The position numbers and the translations under genes are program-made. Shown in pieces: positions 16,455-25,138 of a stretch of 49,133 nucleotides of DNA. Source of the stretch: Acidilobaceae archaeon (lineage in GTDB: Archaea; Thermoproteota; Thermoprotei_A; Sulfolobales; Acidilobaceae); assembly GCA_026985385.1 (NCBI GenBank), contig JALSQM010000036.1, positions 1 through 49,133 of the forward strand, written 5' to 3'. How positions within the stretch are numbered: position 1 is the stretch's first letter; the number at the start of each line of letters is the position of its first letter. The notes under the pieces were generated by a model. It was not told where the DNA came from. It worked only from the letters and a program-made list of their open reading frames with translations, and ran no database searches.

Positions 16455-17315
16455 TTACAGTCCCCGCCTCTCTTCTTCGAGCGACTTCAGAAGATGGTAG
16501 ACCAGCTCTATGAGCCTACTCGACGCTGCTAAGGGGCCGAGGATGTAGTCGACCTCAGTCCTCCTACCCAACTCTATGTCCTGTAGCAGTGAGTTAATGT
16601 TCTCGCTAGTCGACTCAGCTACCCTTATAGTCTCCAGGGAGGCTTTGGCTGGCAGCCTTATACCCTTCTCGTGAGCTATTCTCTCCACCTCCTCAGCTAT
16701 TATTAGTGCCGCCCTCCTGGCATTGGGATTATGTGCCACCACGCCGTTCGGCGCCTCCAGTAGTGTTGCAATGCTATTCACCGCCGCATTAACAGCTAGT
16801 TTGAGCCACCTATACGGCTCTATGTCATCGACTATCTCAACTCTAAACAGGGGAGAGTCCAAGCAAGATCTTAGGCCGGCCAACTCGCTGCTGCAATCGC
16901 GCCCCCTACAGCCCACGATAAGCCTGCCAGTTCCCCGAAGCTCTACTAGAGCGCCCCTCCTGAAGGCGCCGAAATCAGCCACGCCACCCGCAACATTAAA
17001 GCCCATGGACTCGGCCTCCTCAAGCCCTCCGAGCCCGTTCTGGACGACGAGAAGTATAGGTGACGCCACCCTGAAGGTTCTAGCCATCTCTAGGGCCCTG
17101 CGGGTATCGTAGGCCTTAACCGCGAGCAACATGTAGTCACACTGAGTGGGCCTCCAAGGGGGCCCCTCAGCGTTGAGGGTTAGAGTGCCAGCGGGCGCCT
17201 TTACGTAGCGGAGACCCTCTGATCTAGAGTAGAGCCTAACACTGCAACCGCGGAGCTCGGCGACATAAGCCAATACTGAACCTACGGCTCCAGCGCCTAT
17301 TATGCAGAACAGCAT
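16455..17315 (-). CDS. panE: 2-dehydropantoate 2-reductase (ketopantoate reductase)
   Basis: NADPH-dependent reduction of ketopantoate to pantoate for coenzyme A synthesis. The 286 residues start directly with the nucleotide-binding fold, GAGAVG at 7-12. Further family motifs are VQNGLGG, the catalytic-lysine segment RWLKLAVNAAVNSI, and the C-terminal DIELGRRTEVDYILG. The ATG at 17315 is preferred over the GTG at 17327 because GGGTG lies nine bases ahead of it and the family begins there. It probably forms a transcript with the downstream site-2 protease, with no functional link evident. Confidence 0.92.
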   Translation of the reverse strand: MLFCIIGAGAVGSVLAYVAELRGCSVRLYSRSEGLRYVKAPAGTLTLNAEGPPWRPTQCDYMLLAVKAYDTRRALEMARTFRVASPILLVVQNGLGGLEEAESMGFNVAGGVADFGAFRRGALVELRGTGRLIVGCRGRDCSSELAGLRSCLDSPLFRVEIVDDIEPYRWLKLAVNAAVNSIATLLEAPNGVVAHNPNARRAALIIAEEVERIAHEKGIRLPAKASLETIRVAESTSENINSLLQDIELGRRTEVDYILGPLAASSRLIELVYHLLKSLEEERRGL

Positions 17316-17456
17316 TTCACCGTGCACCCGGGAGGCCTAGCCCCGCTTTACTTGGGGCTCCCTAGCTATTTCCAAGAGAGCCCTTCCAGGCCTCGGAGAA
17401 GTATATCTAAGGTCTAATCCTTACTGTAATGTGCGACGAGGCCCCATACGAATATA

Positions 17457-17468
17457 TTCATATATGAA
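17457..17468 (+). promoter_or_regulatory. Palindromic TATA region of the citrate synthase gene
   Basis: TTCATATATGAA is a perfect 12-base palindrome in an AT-rich island. TATA here places transcription start near 17488, just before GGTGAT (17491-17496) and the ATG at 17503. The symmetry could also serve a dimeric regulator. Confidence 0.5.
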
Positions 17469-17502
17469 ATTCTAGACTTGCCGGAGCAGTGGTGATGCCC
17501 AT

Positions 17503-18702
17503 ATGTCGAGGGTGGAAGTTGAGTGCAAGATGGAGGAGGGGCCCCTCGGTAAGTACATTATAGTCCCAAAGGGCCTCTACAACGTGGTCCCCGACACTAC
17601 TACTATTAGCGGTGTAGACCCCAAGGGCGAGCACACGATATATAGGGGCTATACGATAGCAGACATAGGTGAGCACGCAAGCTTCTACGAGGCAGCTCAC
17701 CTCTTCCTCTACGGCCAGCTCCCATGCGAGGACGAGTTGAGGGAGATAAAGAGGAAGATAGACACCTATAGGGGGCAGGTGCCCGAGAAGATATTTGACG
17801 CCCTAAAGCTCGTCCCGAAGACCCACCCGATGTACTATGGCAGCTACGGTGTGGCTCTCCTAGGCCAGTACTACGCCCCCGAGTGGAGGTTCGACGACGA
17901 CTTCCTATACGAGCACGCCCTTAGGTTGATAGCTTCCCTCCCAGTGATATTCACTGCTGGCTGGCATCTAGCACATGACGGCACAGTGATAAGACCCGAT
18001 CCCAACCTGGACCACGCGAAAGACGTACTGAGGATGATCATTGGCAGGATGCCCAGCGACCTAGAGGCGAGGGCGTTCGAGTCAAGCCTTGTCCTCTACA
18101 TGGATCACGGCTTCAACGCGAGCACATTCACTGTAAGAGTAATAGCCAGCACGCTAAGCGACATGTACAGCGCCGTCGCAGGCGGCATTGGAGCGCTTAA
18201 GGGCCCGCTCCACGGCGGAGCCAACGAGAAGGCAATGCAGATGCTGCTGGAGGCGAAGGAGCAGGCTGAGAAGGCCGGCAAGCCCCTCGAGGAGTACATA
18301 GAGGAGTACATACTTCAGAAGCTCGCGAGGAAGGAGAAGATAATGGGCTTCGGCCACAGGGTCTACAAGATCCACGACCCCAGAACAGACGTAGCCGCCA
18401 AGTTCATAAAGCAGCTGCCTGAAGGCGAGTACTGGCTCAAGGTGCTGAAGAAGGCGGAGGAGGTCATGTGGAGGGAGAAGAAGCTACCAGCTAACATAGA
18501 CTTCTACACAGCGGTTCTCTACTACCAGCTAGGGATACCGATACCAATGTATACACCTATCTTCGCCATGGGCAGGATAGTAGGGTGGACGTCCCACTAC
18601 ATAGAGCAGGTCAAGAACAACAAGATAATAAGGCCTACAGAGAAGTACGTAGGACCCACAGGCCTCAAATACGCCCCCATAGAGGAGCGCTGTAAGAAGT
18701 AG
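17503..18702 (+). CDS. gltA: Citrate synthase
   Basis: Condenses oxaloacetate and acetyl-CoA to citrate. Catalytic residues are recognisable: His237 in GPLHGGANEKA, His285 in GFGHRVYKIHDPR and Asp333 in ANIDFYTA. The protein is 399 residues, slightly longer than many archaeal enzymes, with a longer N-terminus (MEEGPLGKYIIVPKGLYNVV) and about nine extra residues between the two histidines. The ATG at 17503 has GGTGAT seven bases ahead. A 2-methylcitrate synthase activity cannot be excluded by sequence. It is a single-gene unit with its own promoter and a T-rich tract after it. Confidence 0.95.
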   Translation: MSRVEVECKMEEGPLGKYIIVPKGLYNVVPDTTTISGVDPKGEHTIYRGYTIADIGEHASFYEAAHLFLYGQLPCEDELREIKRKIDTYRGQVPEKIFDALKLVPKTHPMYYGSYGVALLGQYYAPEWRFDDDFLYEHALRLIASLPVIFTAGWHLAHDGTVIRPDPNLDHAKDVLRMIIGRMPSDLEARAFESSLVLYMDHGFNASTFTVRVIASTLSDMYSAVAGGIGALKGPLHGGANEKAMQMLLEAKEQAEKAGKPLEEYIEEYILQKLARKEKIMGFGHRVYKIHDPRTDVAAKFIKQLPEGEYWLKVLKKAEEVMWREKKLPANIDFYTAVLYYQLGIPIPMYTPIFAMGRIVGWTSHYIEQVKNNKIIRPTEKYVGPTGLKYAPIEERCKK

Positions 18703-18750
18703 CGGAGGAGAGGTAGCGTAGATCTGGGGTCAGCAGGCCTCTTTCAGCTA

Positions 18751-18760
18751 CTCTTTTTCC
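18751..18760 (+). terminator. Candidate poly-T terminator after citrate synthase
   Basis: CTCTTTTTCC with five T, about 50 bases after the citrate synthase stop. The gene on the other side is convergent and ends at 18867, so a stop signal is expected in this gap. Confidence 0.4.
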
Positions 18761-18866
18761 CTAAAAGCTCCTCTTTGAAGCCATTAGAGAGATTGACATT
18801 AGGGTGCTTTCGAGGAGGGGACTCCGAGATCTCGGGTGCGATGCTTATACAAGAGTTAAAGGGTTG

Positions 18867-19346
18867 CTAAGCCTCTTCCTCGCCGCCCTCCTCCCCCGCC
18901 GCGATAAGCACTACTTTGCCGCCAGCTTCTTCAACCTTGCGTACCGCCTGCTCGCTTGCTAGTGGTACTATGATTTTAGCAGGCGTCCTCAGGCTACCTC
19001 TTCCCAGCAGTTTGTGTATACCCATCGATGCGAGATCGACGACCACTAGACCGTTCTCCCTCTTTAGCGCCCCCTCCGCCTCTAGCTTATCTATGAGATC
19101 CTGTAGCTCTCCCAGGTTTATGGTAGTCGGCCTATAGCCTACCCTTATCCTGGGCGGGTTGAAACCATGCTTCCCGAACCACGTGGGGGCGTATTTTATA
19201 ACCCATGTCCACATGTGTTTGTGCATCCCAGCAGCTCCATGGCCGCCGCGGCTCCCACTCTTGCGGTGCTGCCCGATCCTCCCCCAACCCATTGTGCGTG
19301 TTCTACCGCGGAGCTTCCTCGACTTCCTACGTCTCCTGACAACCAC
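18867..19346 (-). CDS. rpl15: Ribosomal protein uL15
   Basis: Large-subunit protein (archaeal L15, 159 residues). The basic N-terminus KSRKLRGRTRTMGWGRIGQH and the Gly-rich segment GSRGGHGAAG are family hallmarks. The last 15 residues are an acidic tail (GEEGGEEEA). The GTG start has GGGGTG six bases ahead. It is the last gene of the ribosomal operon here; SecY and adenylate kinase, which follow uL15 in many archaea, are not present. Confidence 0.97.
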   Translation of the reverse strand: MVVRRRRKSRKLRGRTRTMGWGRIGQHRKSGSRGGHGAAGMHKHMWTWVIKYAPTWFGKHGFNPPRIRVGYRPTTINLGELQDLIDKLEAEGALKRENGLVVVDLASMGIHKLLGRGSLRTPAKIIVPLASEQAVRKVEEAGGKVVLIAAGEEGGEEEA

Positions 19347-19359
19347 GACTTACACCCCT

Positions 19360-19842
19360 CTAGAGCATTCTCCTGATCAGGTCGTTTATCGCGGGTCCGC
19401 GATAGCCTAGCTCCCCCCCTACTTTATAGTGCTTCTTTATTGAGCCCTTGAAGCCTCCCCGGGGTGGGTGTAGCCTGAAGAAGGGTTTGACTCCGTAGTC
19501 CTCTAGTTTATGGTAGTGTATCTCGCCCTCCACGAGCTTCTTTGCGAGCTCCTCTATTCCTCCGAGTAGCTTGAGGTTCTCAGCTACCCAGAGGTCTGTA
19601 ATGGGCTTATCACCTATAAGCCTACCTCTAGCCCTTATGAGCGCTGCTAGTGTTTCAACATCTATTTCACCCCACGTCGCCCAGTTCTCCACCTTCCTCA
19701 ACATACCCTCGATGCCGGGTAGGCTGCTATGGTAGAGCGAAGCGGTGTATCTCCTGTGGAGCCTTAGCATCCGGAGCGTGGCCTCGACGTCTGGCCTCAC
19801 GTCGACTGTCCCCCTTATCCTGATGATGGCGTAGAGCGGCAT
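19360..19842 (-). CDS. rpl30: Ribosomal protein uL30
   Basis: Large-subunit protein, 160 residues from the ATG at 19842, six bases after GGTG; a GTG one codon upstream is also possible. It has the ferredoxin-like N-terminal core (YAIIRIRGTVDVRP) plus the longer archaeal/eukaryotic L7-type C-terminus ending in the HPPRGGFKGSIKKHY segment. It sits between uS5 and uL15 as usual. Confidence 0.97.
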   Translation of the reverse strand: MPLYAIIRIRGTVDVRPDVEATLRMLRLHRRYTASLYHSSLPGIEGMLRKVENWATWGEIDVETLAALIRARGRLIGDKPITDLWVAENLKLLGGIEELAKKLVEGEIHYHKLEDYGVKPFFRLHPPRGGFKGSIKKHYKVGGELGYRGPAINDLIRRML

Positions 19843-19856
19843 CACTTACACCCCAG

Positions 19857-20525
19857 TCACGTCCGCTGCCAGTCCAGTGGAGTGACGAACTTGTAGGTCG
19901 CCCTGAGGGCTAGGTACGTCGCCCTCGCGAAGTTGTAGCTCGTCCTCGTCTCCCCCTTAGTGAAGCTCCATACGTCCCTGATACCGGCCATTCTGAGTAC
20001 TGCCTTGGCTACGTCACCCGCTACCAGGCCCGTGCCCTTGGGTGCGGGTTTTAGTATGACCTCCACACTACCACTCTTACCCCTCACCGTGAAGGGCACG
20101 CTGTGGGGCTCGCCGCAGCTGCACTCCCAGCTGCCGCACCCCCTTCTAACGGGTGTTATGTTGAGCTTGGCGTTTCTAATCGCCTTCTCTATAGCGAACC
20201 TGAACTGCCGCGCCTTACCCTTCCCAAGGCCCACGTAGCCATCCTCGTTTCCAACTACGACTACCGCTCTGAAGCGGGTGATCCTCCCAGCATCAGTCAT
20301 TTTCTGGACTATGGTGACGTCTATTACCTCGTGCTTGAGGTTGGGTAGGAGTATGTCTACTATCTCGGGCTCCAGTATGGGCAGGTTCATCCTGAATATC
20401 TCATCTATGCTACTTATCTTACCCTCCTTTACCATCCTACCCACACGAGTCCTAGGCTCCCAGGCCTCAAGGACCTCGCGTGGGCTTACAGCTGGCATGG
20501 GACCCCTACTCGCCCTAGGACTCAC
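19857..20525 (-). CDS. rps5: Ribosomal protein uS5
   Basis: Small-subunit protein, 222 residues. It contains the double-stranded RNA-binding-like domain (VVVVGNEDGYVGLGKGKA, about 88-105) and the C-terminal S5 domain (APKGTGLVAGDVAKAVLRMAG). An insert has three cysteines (RRGCGSWECSCGEPH), typical of archaeal S5. The GTG start overlaps the uL18 stop by four bases (GTGA). Confidence 0.97.
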   Translation of the reverse strand: MSPRASRGPMPAVSPREVLEAWEPRTRVGRMVKEGKISSIDEIFRMNLPILEPEIVDILLPNLKHEVIDVTIVQKMTDAGRITRFRAVVVVGNEDGYVGLGKGKARQFRFAIEKAIRNAKLNITPVRRGCGSWECSCGEPHSVPFTVRGKSGSVEVILKPAPKGTGLVAGDVAKAVLRMAGIRDVWSFTKGETRTSYNFARATYLALRATYKFVTPLDWQRT

Positions 20526-21160
20526 GCCTCACCACCCCCCACGCTCTCGGGTTTCTCGAGGAGGATATCTGAGAATTCACTTTTGATCCTAGATACTACC
20601 TCCTCGAAGTGCTTGGGTAGATCCTCGGGCTTAAGACCCCTAGCTAGATATTGGCTGAATAGCCTCTTATAGCGCTCGGGGTCCTCCTGGGAAAGCCTGG
20701 AGGCCCACTCGGCTATATGCACGCCCCTTATCCTATCGTCGCCGGGCAGTATCTCGGGTGAGTGAGGAACCCTCAGGCCAGCGTCGAGGGCCCCCTTCAA
20801 GGCGGCGAATACCCTGCTACCCGGCGTAGGGGTTGCAAGTCCTATGTCGAGCACGGCCTCCGAGACCCCCGCACGCCTCGCCCTAAGAGCTGCTAGTAGC
20901 CCCGTGAGGTAAGCAGCGCTAGTGTTGGCCGTACCGCCCAGCCACCCATACTTCTTGACGAGCTCCCTACTATGGGCTACAGCTATCATTCTGTCGCCCT
21001 CTATTTTAGCCTCTGCCACCTGGACTATGATATACTTGTTCGTGCGCCTCACAACCAAGCGGGGCTTACCGCTCTTGATGAGCTTTATCCTCTTGTAGTA
21101 GTTCGTCTTACCCTCCCTACGCCTCCTCCAAGGAACCCTGTAACGAGGCCCGTGCCCCAC
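20522..21160 (-). CDS. rpl18: Ribosomal protein uL18
   Basis: 5S rRNA-binding large-subunit protein of the archaeal L5/L18e-like long form, 212 residues. Typical strings: RRRREGKTNYYKR at the N-terminus, RLVVRRTNKYIIVQ, and GLRVPHSPEILPGDDRI. Its GGTGAT ribosome site overlaps the end of the eL19 gene, and its stop overlaps the uS5 start. Confidence 0.97.
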   Translation of the reverse strand: MGHGPRYRVPWRRRREGKTNYYKRIKLIKSGKPRLVVRRTNKYIIVQVAEAKIEGDRMIAVAHSRELVKKYGWLGGTANTSAAYLTGLLAALRARRAGVSEAVLDIGLATPTPGSRVFAALKGALDAGLRVPHSPEILPGDDRIRGVHIAEWASRLSQEDPERYKRLFSQYLARGLKPEDLPKHFEEVVSRIKSEFSDILLEKPESVGGGEA

Positions 21161-21166
21161 TGCTCA

Positions 21167-21631
21167 TCACCCGCTCTTCGCCTCCTTTAGGAGGCCCTGC
21201 TCCTCTATGTAGCGGCGCAGTGCTGTGAGGCTCTTGAACATGCCTCCCTTCGAGAGCCTGTAGAGCCTCCTGTAGGTCCTCCTGTCTATGAGGCCGTGAT
21301 CCCTGAGCCAGCGTAGGTAGCGGCGCATCCTCCTTATCCTGTGCATCCACTCCTCCTTCGGATCGCTCCTAGCGGTTGCGGGTCCCTTCCTCTTACCGGG
21401 TCCCCTCCTCCTACCCTTAGCCCTCTGCCTCCTCCTCTCAAGCCACCTGTGGGCGTTACCCTTCTTCGGTATGACCCTTATTATGCCCCTCTTGATGAGC
21501 GCCTCGACATCCTTGCGCGTCAGCGCCTGCTCTATGTCCTCTGCGTACTCTGGATCCGGGTTGATCCAGATCCTACTCTCCCCCACGCCTAATATCTCGG
21601 CGGCAAGCCTCCTCTGCAGCCGGTAATCCAT
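21167..21631 (-). CDS. rpl19e: Ribosomal protein eL19
   Basis: Archaeal/eukaryotic large-subunit protein, 154 residues. It opens with QRRLAAEILGVGESRIWINP, followed by the basic central GRRRGPGKRKGPATAR segment and a long basic helix. It begins two bases after eL32 ends. Confidence 0.97.
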   Translation of the reverse strand: MDYRLQRRLAAEILGVGESRIWINPDPEYAEDIEQALTRKDVEALIKRGIIRVIPKKGNAHRWLERRRQRAKGRRRGPGKRKGPATARSDPKEEWMHRIRRMRRYLRWLRDHGLIDRRTYRRLYRLSKGGMFKSLTALRRYIEEQGLLKEAKSG

Positions 21632-21633
21632 GG

Positions 21634-22065
21634 CTACACAGCCCCCGCGTTAGCCACCCTGAAGCCACGCTCTCTGGCCGCTCTGATAAGCTCTAAGCGC
21701 TTCCTGAGCCCCACCGTAGAGGCTATATATACTATGTGCCTCCTGGGGTCAAGCGACTCGAGATCCTTGACATTACTCACGATGGCTGGCTCCAACCCAC
21801 TCGGGTGGAGCCCCCTTATCTCGGCGGGAGTCCTATAGCCGACCTTCACTATAGGCGGGTACCCCTTCAGCTGTAGCCTCATCTTGTTGTCGTTACCCTT
21901 AGGCTTCCTCCAATACTCCCTCCTCTCGAACTTCCAGAACCTCCAGGATAGGTACCTCAGGAACCGCGGCCTGCTCCTCCTCTCCTCATGCATCCTCCTC
22001 TGGAGGCGCCTGCGGGCTCTAAGCGAGGCTAGCACCTCCTCCCTCGACCTGGCCTCTACACTCAC
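21634..22065 (-). CDS. rpl32e: Ribosomal protein eL32
   Basis: Large-subunit protein, 143 residues. Core motifs: FLRYLSWRFWKFERREYWRK, GNDNKMRLQLKGYPPIVKVGY and the RGLHPSG loop. The GTG start overlaps the uL6 stop by four bases (GTGA), with GGAGGTGG a few bases ahead. Confidence 0.97.
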   Translation of the reverse strand: MSVEARSREEVLASLRARRRLQRRMHEERRSRPRFLRYLSWRFWKFERREYWRKPKGNDNKMRLQLKGYPPIVKVGYRTPAEIRGLHPSGLEPAIVSNVKDLESLDPRRHIVYIASTVGLRKRLELIRAARERGFRVANAGAV

Positions 22066-22613
22066 TGCTCAACCACCTCCCGGGCATAGATGTAGATGCC
22101 ATCCATGAACTTCCTCCTATCGAGGTCGCTAATCTTGGTCGCCCTCTCTATATTAGCTGCTGTCTGCGCGACCTTCTCTATGTCGACGCCCTCTAAGATT
22201 AAGTCCTGCCCCTTAACCTGAACCTTAACGCCAGGTAGGATCCTGGCTATGCGTGGCGCCTTCTCTCCGAGGAAGTTCGATATAACTACCCTGTCACCCT
22301 CAACCTTAACGTTTATCGGGAAGTGGCTATAGATTATCTTCATCTTGTAGCGGAACCCCTTCGTCACGCCTAGTATCATATTCCTCACGTGGGCTGCTAT
22401 CGTGCCGACGAGTGCCCTCTCCCTAGAGCGGGCGAAGAAGGCCTCTGCAATGAACTTTCCATCCTCAACTCTCATTATGACCCCCTTAGCATGGCCAAAG
22501 TCCCGGGAGAGCTCTCCCTTCGGCCCCTTAACGGTTACCCTGCTACCCTCGACTCTAACTTCGACGCCATCTGGTATCTCAACTGTCTTGATGACGTGCA
22601 CGTCTCTTGCCAT
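22062..22613 (-). CDS. rpl6: Ribosomal protein uL6
   Basis: Large-subunit protein with two repeated alpha/beta domains, 183 residues from the ATG at 22613. That start is chosen because GGGGGTG lies six bases ahead; the upstream GTG at 22622 is itself part of this site. Family strings include VEVRVEGSRVTVKGPKGEL and the C-terminal GVDIEKVAQTAANIE. Confidence 0.97.
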   Translation of the reverse strand: MARDVHVIKTVEIPDGVEVRVEGSRVTVKGPKGELSRDFGHAKGVIMRVEDGKFIAEAFFARSRERALVGTIAAHVRNMILGVTKGFRYKMKIIYSHFPINVKVEGDRVVISNFLGEKAPRIARILPGVKVQVKGQDLILEGVDIEKVAQTAANIERATKISDLDRRKFMDGIYIYAREVVEQ

Positions 22614-22694
22614 AGATGGCACCCCCTCTCTGTCTCCCCTACACCCGGAGGAGGAGGGGGCCTTAGCCAGGGTTGAAAAGGCTTGGCTCCCCTG

Positions 22695-23096
22695 CTAGTA
22701 GACGTATGCTAGGAGTACCCCGCCTATCTTATTCTTTATCGCCTCTCGGTGAGACATGACGCCCTTGCTCGTGCTGATGATCAGTATGCCTATATCTCGG
22801 CTGGCAAGGTACTTCCTGAGCCACTCAGGCATACGGGCGAGCTCTCTATAGCTCACGGGGAACCTGGGCTTTATAACCCCGATTTTATTGATCCTGCCTA
22901 GCAGTTCTACTCGGAACTTACCCCATCTACCGTCATCTATGTATTCGAAGTTCCCGATATAGCCCTCACGCTGTAAGACCCTGAGTACTGCCGCTATGAG
23001 CTTGCTGGCAGGCATTATTATTGCCTCCCTCTTACCCCTCATCTCTGCATTATAGATTGTGGCCAACGCGTTAGCCAGGGTATCCATCATAACCAT
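22695..23096 (-). CDS. rps8: Ribosomal protein uS8
   Basis: Small-subunit 16S rRNA-binding protein, 133 residues. It has the N-terminal DTLANALATIYNAEMRGK and the C-terminal ILIISTSKGVMSHREAIK, the family signature. The ATG at 23096 is eight bases after GGGGGTG. Confidence 0.97.
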   Translation of the reverse strand: MVMMDTLANALATIYNAEMRGKREAIIMPASKLIAAVLRVLQREGYIGNFEYIDDGRWGKFRVELLGRINKIGVIKPRFPVSYRELARMPEWLRKYLASRDIGILIISTSKGVMSHREAIKNKIGGVLLAYVY

Positions 23097-23119
23097 AGCC
23101 CATGCACCCCCGGAGCCCG

Positions 23120-23284
23120 TCAGCGGTACTTCCTAAAGCCTAGTAGCATCGCCACCTCCCTGAAGCACTGCCTGCAGAGGTAGAGGCCGTACTTCTGTAT
23201 GACGGCGTCTCTCGTACCACACCTCATGCACTTCTGGGCCCCCCGGCCCATTAGCTTAGGCTTTGGAGGCCTTATCTTACCCAT
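23120..23284 (-). CDS. rps14: Ribosomal protein uS14 (zinc-binding, short form)
   Basis: A short gene of 54 residues read directly from the sequence between uL5 and uS8. It begins MGKIRPPKPKLMGRGAQ and has two zinc-ligand pairs, CMRC (19-22) and CRQC (37-40), then ends FRKYR. The length and the double CxxC are typical of archaeal zinc-type S14. The ATG follows GGGGGGTGCAGGGA, and the position matches the conserved archaeal gene order. Confidence 0.96.
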   Translation of the reverse strand: MGKIRPPKPKLMGRGAQKCMRCGTRDAVIQKYGLYLCRQCFREVAMLLGFRKYR

Positions 23285-23297
23285 TCCCTGCACCCCC

Positions 23298-23870
23298 CTA
23301 CTTCTGCACCCACTCGACTCCTAGCAGCTGGCTTAATAGAATCATTGTCTCCTCAGGCTTTACCCTGTGCCTGAGTGGAATGTGGCTCTTCCTCATCCTC
23401 TTCCTCCTCACAATTCTATGGCCAGGCCTCTCTATGGTTATAGCGACATCCATGCCCAGTATGCCTAGCTCGGGGTCGTAGCGTACCCCGGGTATTAGTA
23501 TGTGCTCCTCTATACCGAAGCTCACGTTGCCATGCTGGTCTATACTTGAGACCTTTAGCCTCCTACCAACGGCCTCGAGCGCCTTCTTGAGGAACTCTAT
23601 GGCCCTCTGACCCCGCAGCGTCACCATGACGGCTATGTTCTCCCCCTTCCTAACGCCAAAGGCCCTTATGGTTCTCTTAGCCTTCCTGAAGACGGGTTTT
23701 TGCCCGGTCAGCTCCTCGAGGAGTTTGGCTGCCTTAACTAGTCTCTCCCCACTATAGCCCAGGCTTATGTTGACAGTTACCTTAGCTATCCTAGGCTTCC
23801 TCATAGGGCTCCTCTTCCACTCCTCGAGAATCCTCTCAACAGTCTCCGGGGGTATGGGTAGCGAGGACAT
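23298..23870 (-). CDS. rpl5: Ribosomal protein uL5
   Basis: 5S rRNA-binding large-subunit protein, 190 residues from the ATG at 23870, which shares one base with the eS4 stop (TGATG) and follows GAGGGTG by seven bases; two GTG codons just upstream are alternatives. Recognised by KVTVNISLGYSGERLVKAAKLLEELTGQKPV and FGIEEHILIPGVRYDPELG (quoted in parts). Confidence 0.97.
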   Translation of the reverse strand: MSSLPIPPETVERILEEWKRSPMRKPRIAKVTVNISLGYSGERLVKAAKLLEELTGQKPVFRKAKRTIRAFGVRKGENIAVMVTLRGQRAIEFLKKALEAVGRRLKVSSIDQHGNVSFGIEEHILIPGVRYDPELGILGMDVAITIERPGHRIVRRKRMRKSHIPLRHRVKPEETMILLSQLLGVEWVQK

Positions 23871-24628
23871 CACCACGCACCCTCCGGCAGGCTAATGAGG
23901 GGCCTATCCCTCCCTATAACTAGGATGTAGTCAAGACTTGTCTGGAATAGGTTGCCCCTCCTATCCTCGAGTGTTACGATGCTCCTCCTGCGGCCCCAGC
24001 CCCTCCTTACCTCCTTGATTACGCCGACCCTCCCAGCGTTCCTACCCGCATAGACTATGGCGAGGTTGCCCTCCTCGAGTGGCACATAGTCTACTATCTC
24101 CTGCTCCGGCACCGTTATGAGCAGTGTGCCCAGCGTCTTATACTTGTCCTCAACGGGGTTCCGGGGATCCTTCACTCTTATCAGTATGTTTCGCCCCCCA
24201 CTCAGGTTCAACTGTATGTGACCTCCTTTAACGGTGGTCTTATCCTCTATCCTGACGGGCTTAACATTAGGCTCGTCCTCGGGTAGTGGGTGGAGCTTGA
24301 AGAACGTCACTGGATAGGGGACGAACCTATACCTTTCTCCCGTGTCTACTATCTCGATAATATCCATTAAGCCGACGGGGAACTTATAGTCCTTCCTAAC
24401 CCTCCCATCAACTTTGAAGTGGCCCTCGCTTATAAGCTTACGCGCCTCCCGAGCCGTCTTAGCGTAGCCGAGCACGTTACGCACTATGAGTAGGAGTGGT
24501 ATACTCAGCTCTGTAGGGTGAGGGCCGGGCCTTGGTTTAACCGTCCACTTATACTCCTTCCTGAGTATAGGCCAGAACTTGGGAGCAGCTAATGCCTTGA
24601 GCCTCCTCTGCCCTCCCATCCTAGCCAT
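23870..24628 (-). CDS. rps4e: Ribosomal protein eS4
   Basis: Archaeal/eukaryotic small-subunit protein, 252 residues. It has an N-terminal S4-like RNA-binding domain (AREARKLISEGHFKVDGRVR, about 60-80), the central RS4e domain (KTTVKGGHIQLNL) and a C-terminal KOW motif (NLAIVYAGRNAGRVGVIKEV). It is separated by two bases from uL24. Confidence 0.97.
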   Translation of the reverse strand: MARMGGQRRLKALAAPKFWPILRKEYKWTVKPRPGPHPTELSIPLLLIVRNVLGYAKTAREARKLISEGHFKVDGRVRKDYKFPVGLMDIIEIVDTGERYRFVPYPVTFFKLHPLPEDEPNVKPVRIEDKTTVKGGHIQLNLSGGRNILIRVKDPRNPVEDKYKTLGTLLITVPEQEIVDYVPLEEGNLAIVYAGRNAGRVGVIKEVRRGWGRRRSIVTLEDRRGNLFQTSLDYILVIGRDRPLISLPEGAW

Positions 24629-24630
24629 GG

Positions 24631-25125
24631 CTACTCACCCACCCCTCCAGACGGGGCCTCGGGGCTAATACTAGGCTGGGCCGACTCCTCGGCTCCCTCA
24701 GCGGCCCTCTCGGCCTCAGCAGCCTCTCCACCTGCCTCCTCGGGCGGCGGCAGCTTCGCGCCTCTCCTCTCGAGGATTTTCCTCCTCCAGGGATCGCTCA
24801 GGTCTAGCTCCACTATCATGACGTTTGATGGGTGTATGGGCCTGAAGACCGGGGTTCCATCACTCCTCTTAATGGTGACTCCATCAATGTATATGCGGAG
24901 CTTCTTCAAGTCGACCTTGACTACCTTTCCGATGTGACCCTTGAAATCCCCCCTCATAACCTTTACCTTGTCGCCCTTCCTCACCGGCAGGCTCCTAACC
25001 CCATACTTCTCCCTCAGCTCGGGGCTCAAGGTGGCGCTGACGAGCTTCTGGCGGATGTGGAGTGGAGCCCTGTAGAGGGCACGCCTCTGCTTCCTCGGCT
25101 GCCTGCTCCTAGTTAACCTAGCCAT
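24631..25125 (-). CDS. rpl24: Ribosomal protein uL24
   Basis: Large-subunit assembly initiator protein, 164 residues from the ATG at 25125, six bases after GGGGTG; a GTG three codons upstream belongs to that site. It has the KOW motif (KGDKVKVMRGDFKGHIGKV). The C-terminal 40 residues are an Ala/Glu/Pro-rich acidic extension that is low-complexity and not part of the family core. Confidence 0.97.
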   Translation of the reverse strand: MARLTRSRQPRKQRRALYRAPLHIRQKLVSATLSPELREKYGVRSLPVRKGDKVKVMRGDFKGHIGKVVKVDLKKLRIYIDGVTIKRSDGTPVFRPIHPSNVMIVELDLSDPWRRKILERRGAKLPPPEEAGGEAAEAERAAEGAEESAQPSISPEAPSGGVGE

Positions 25126-25138
25126 CCAGAACACCCCA

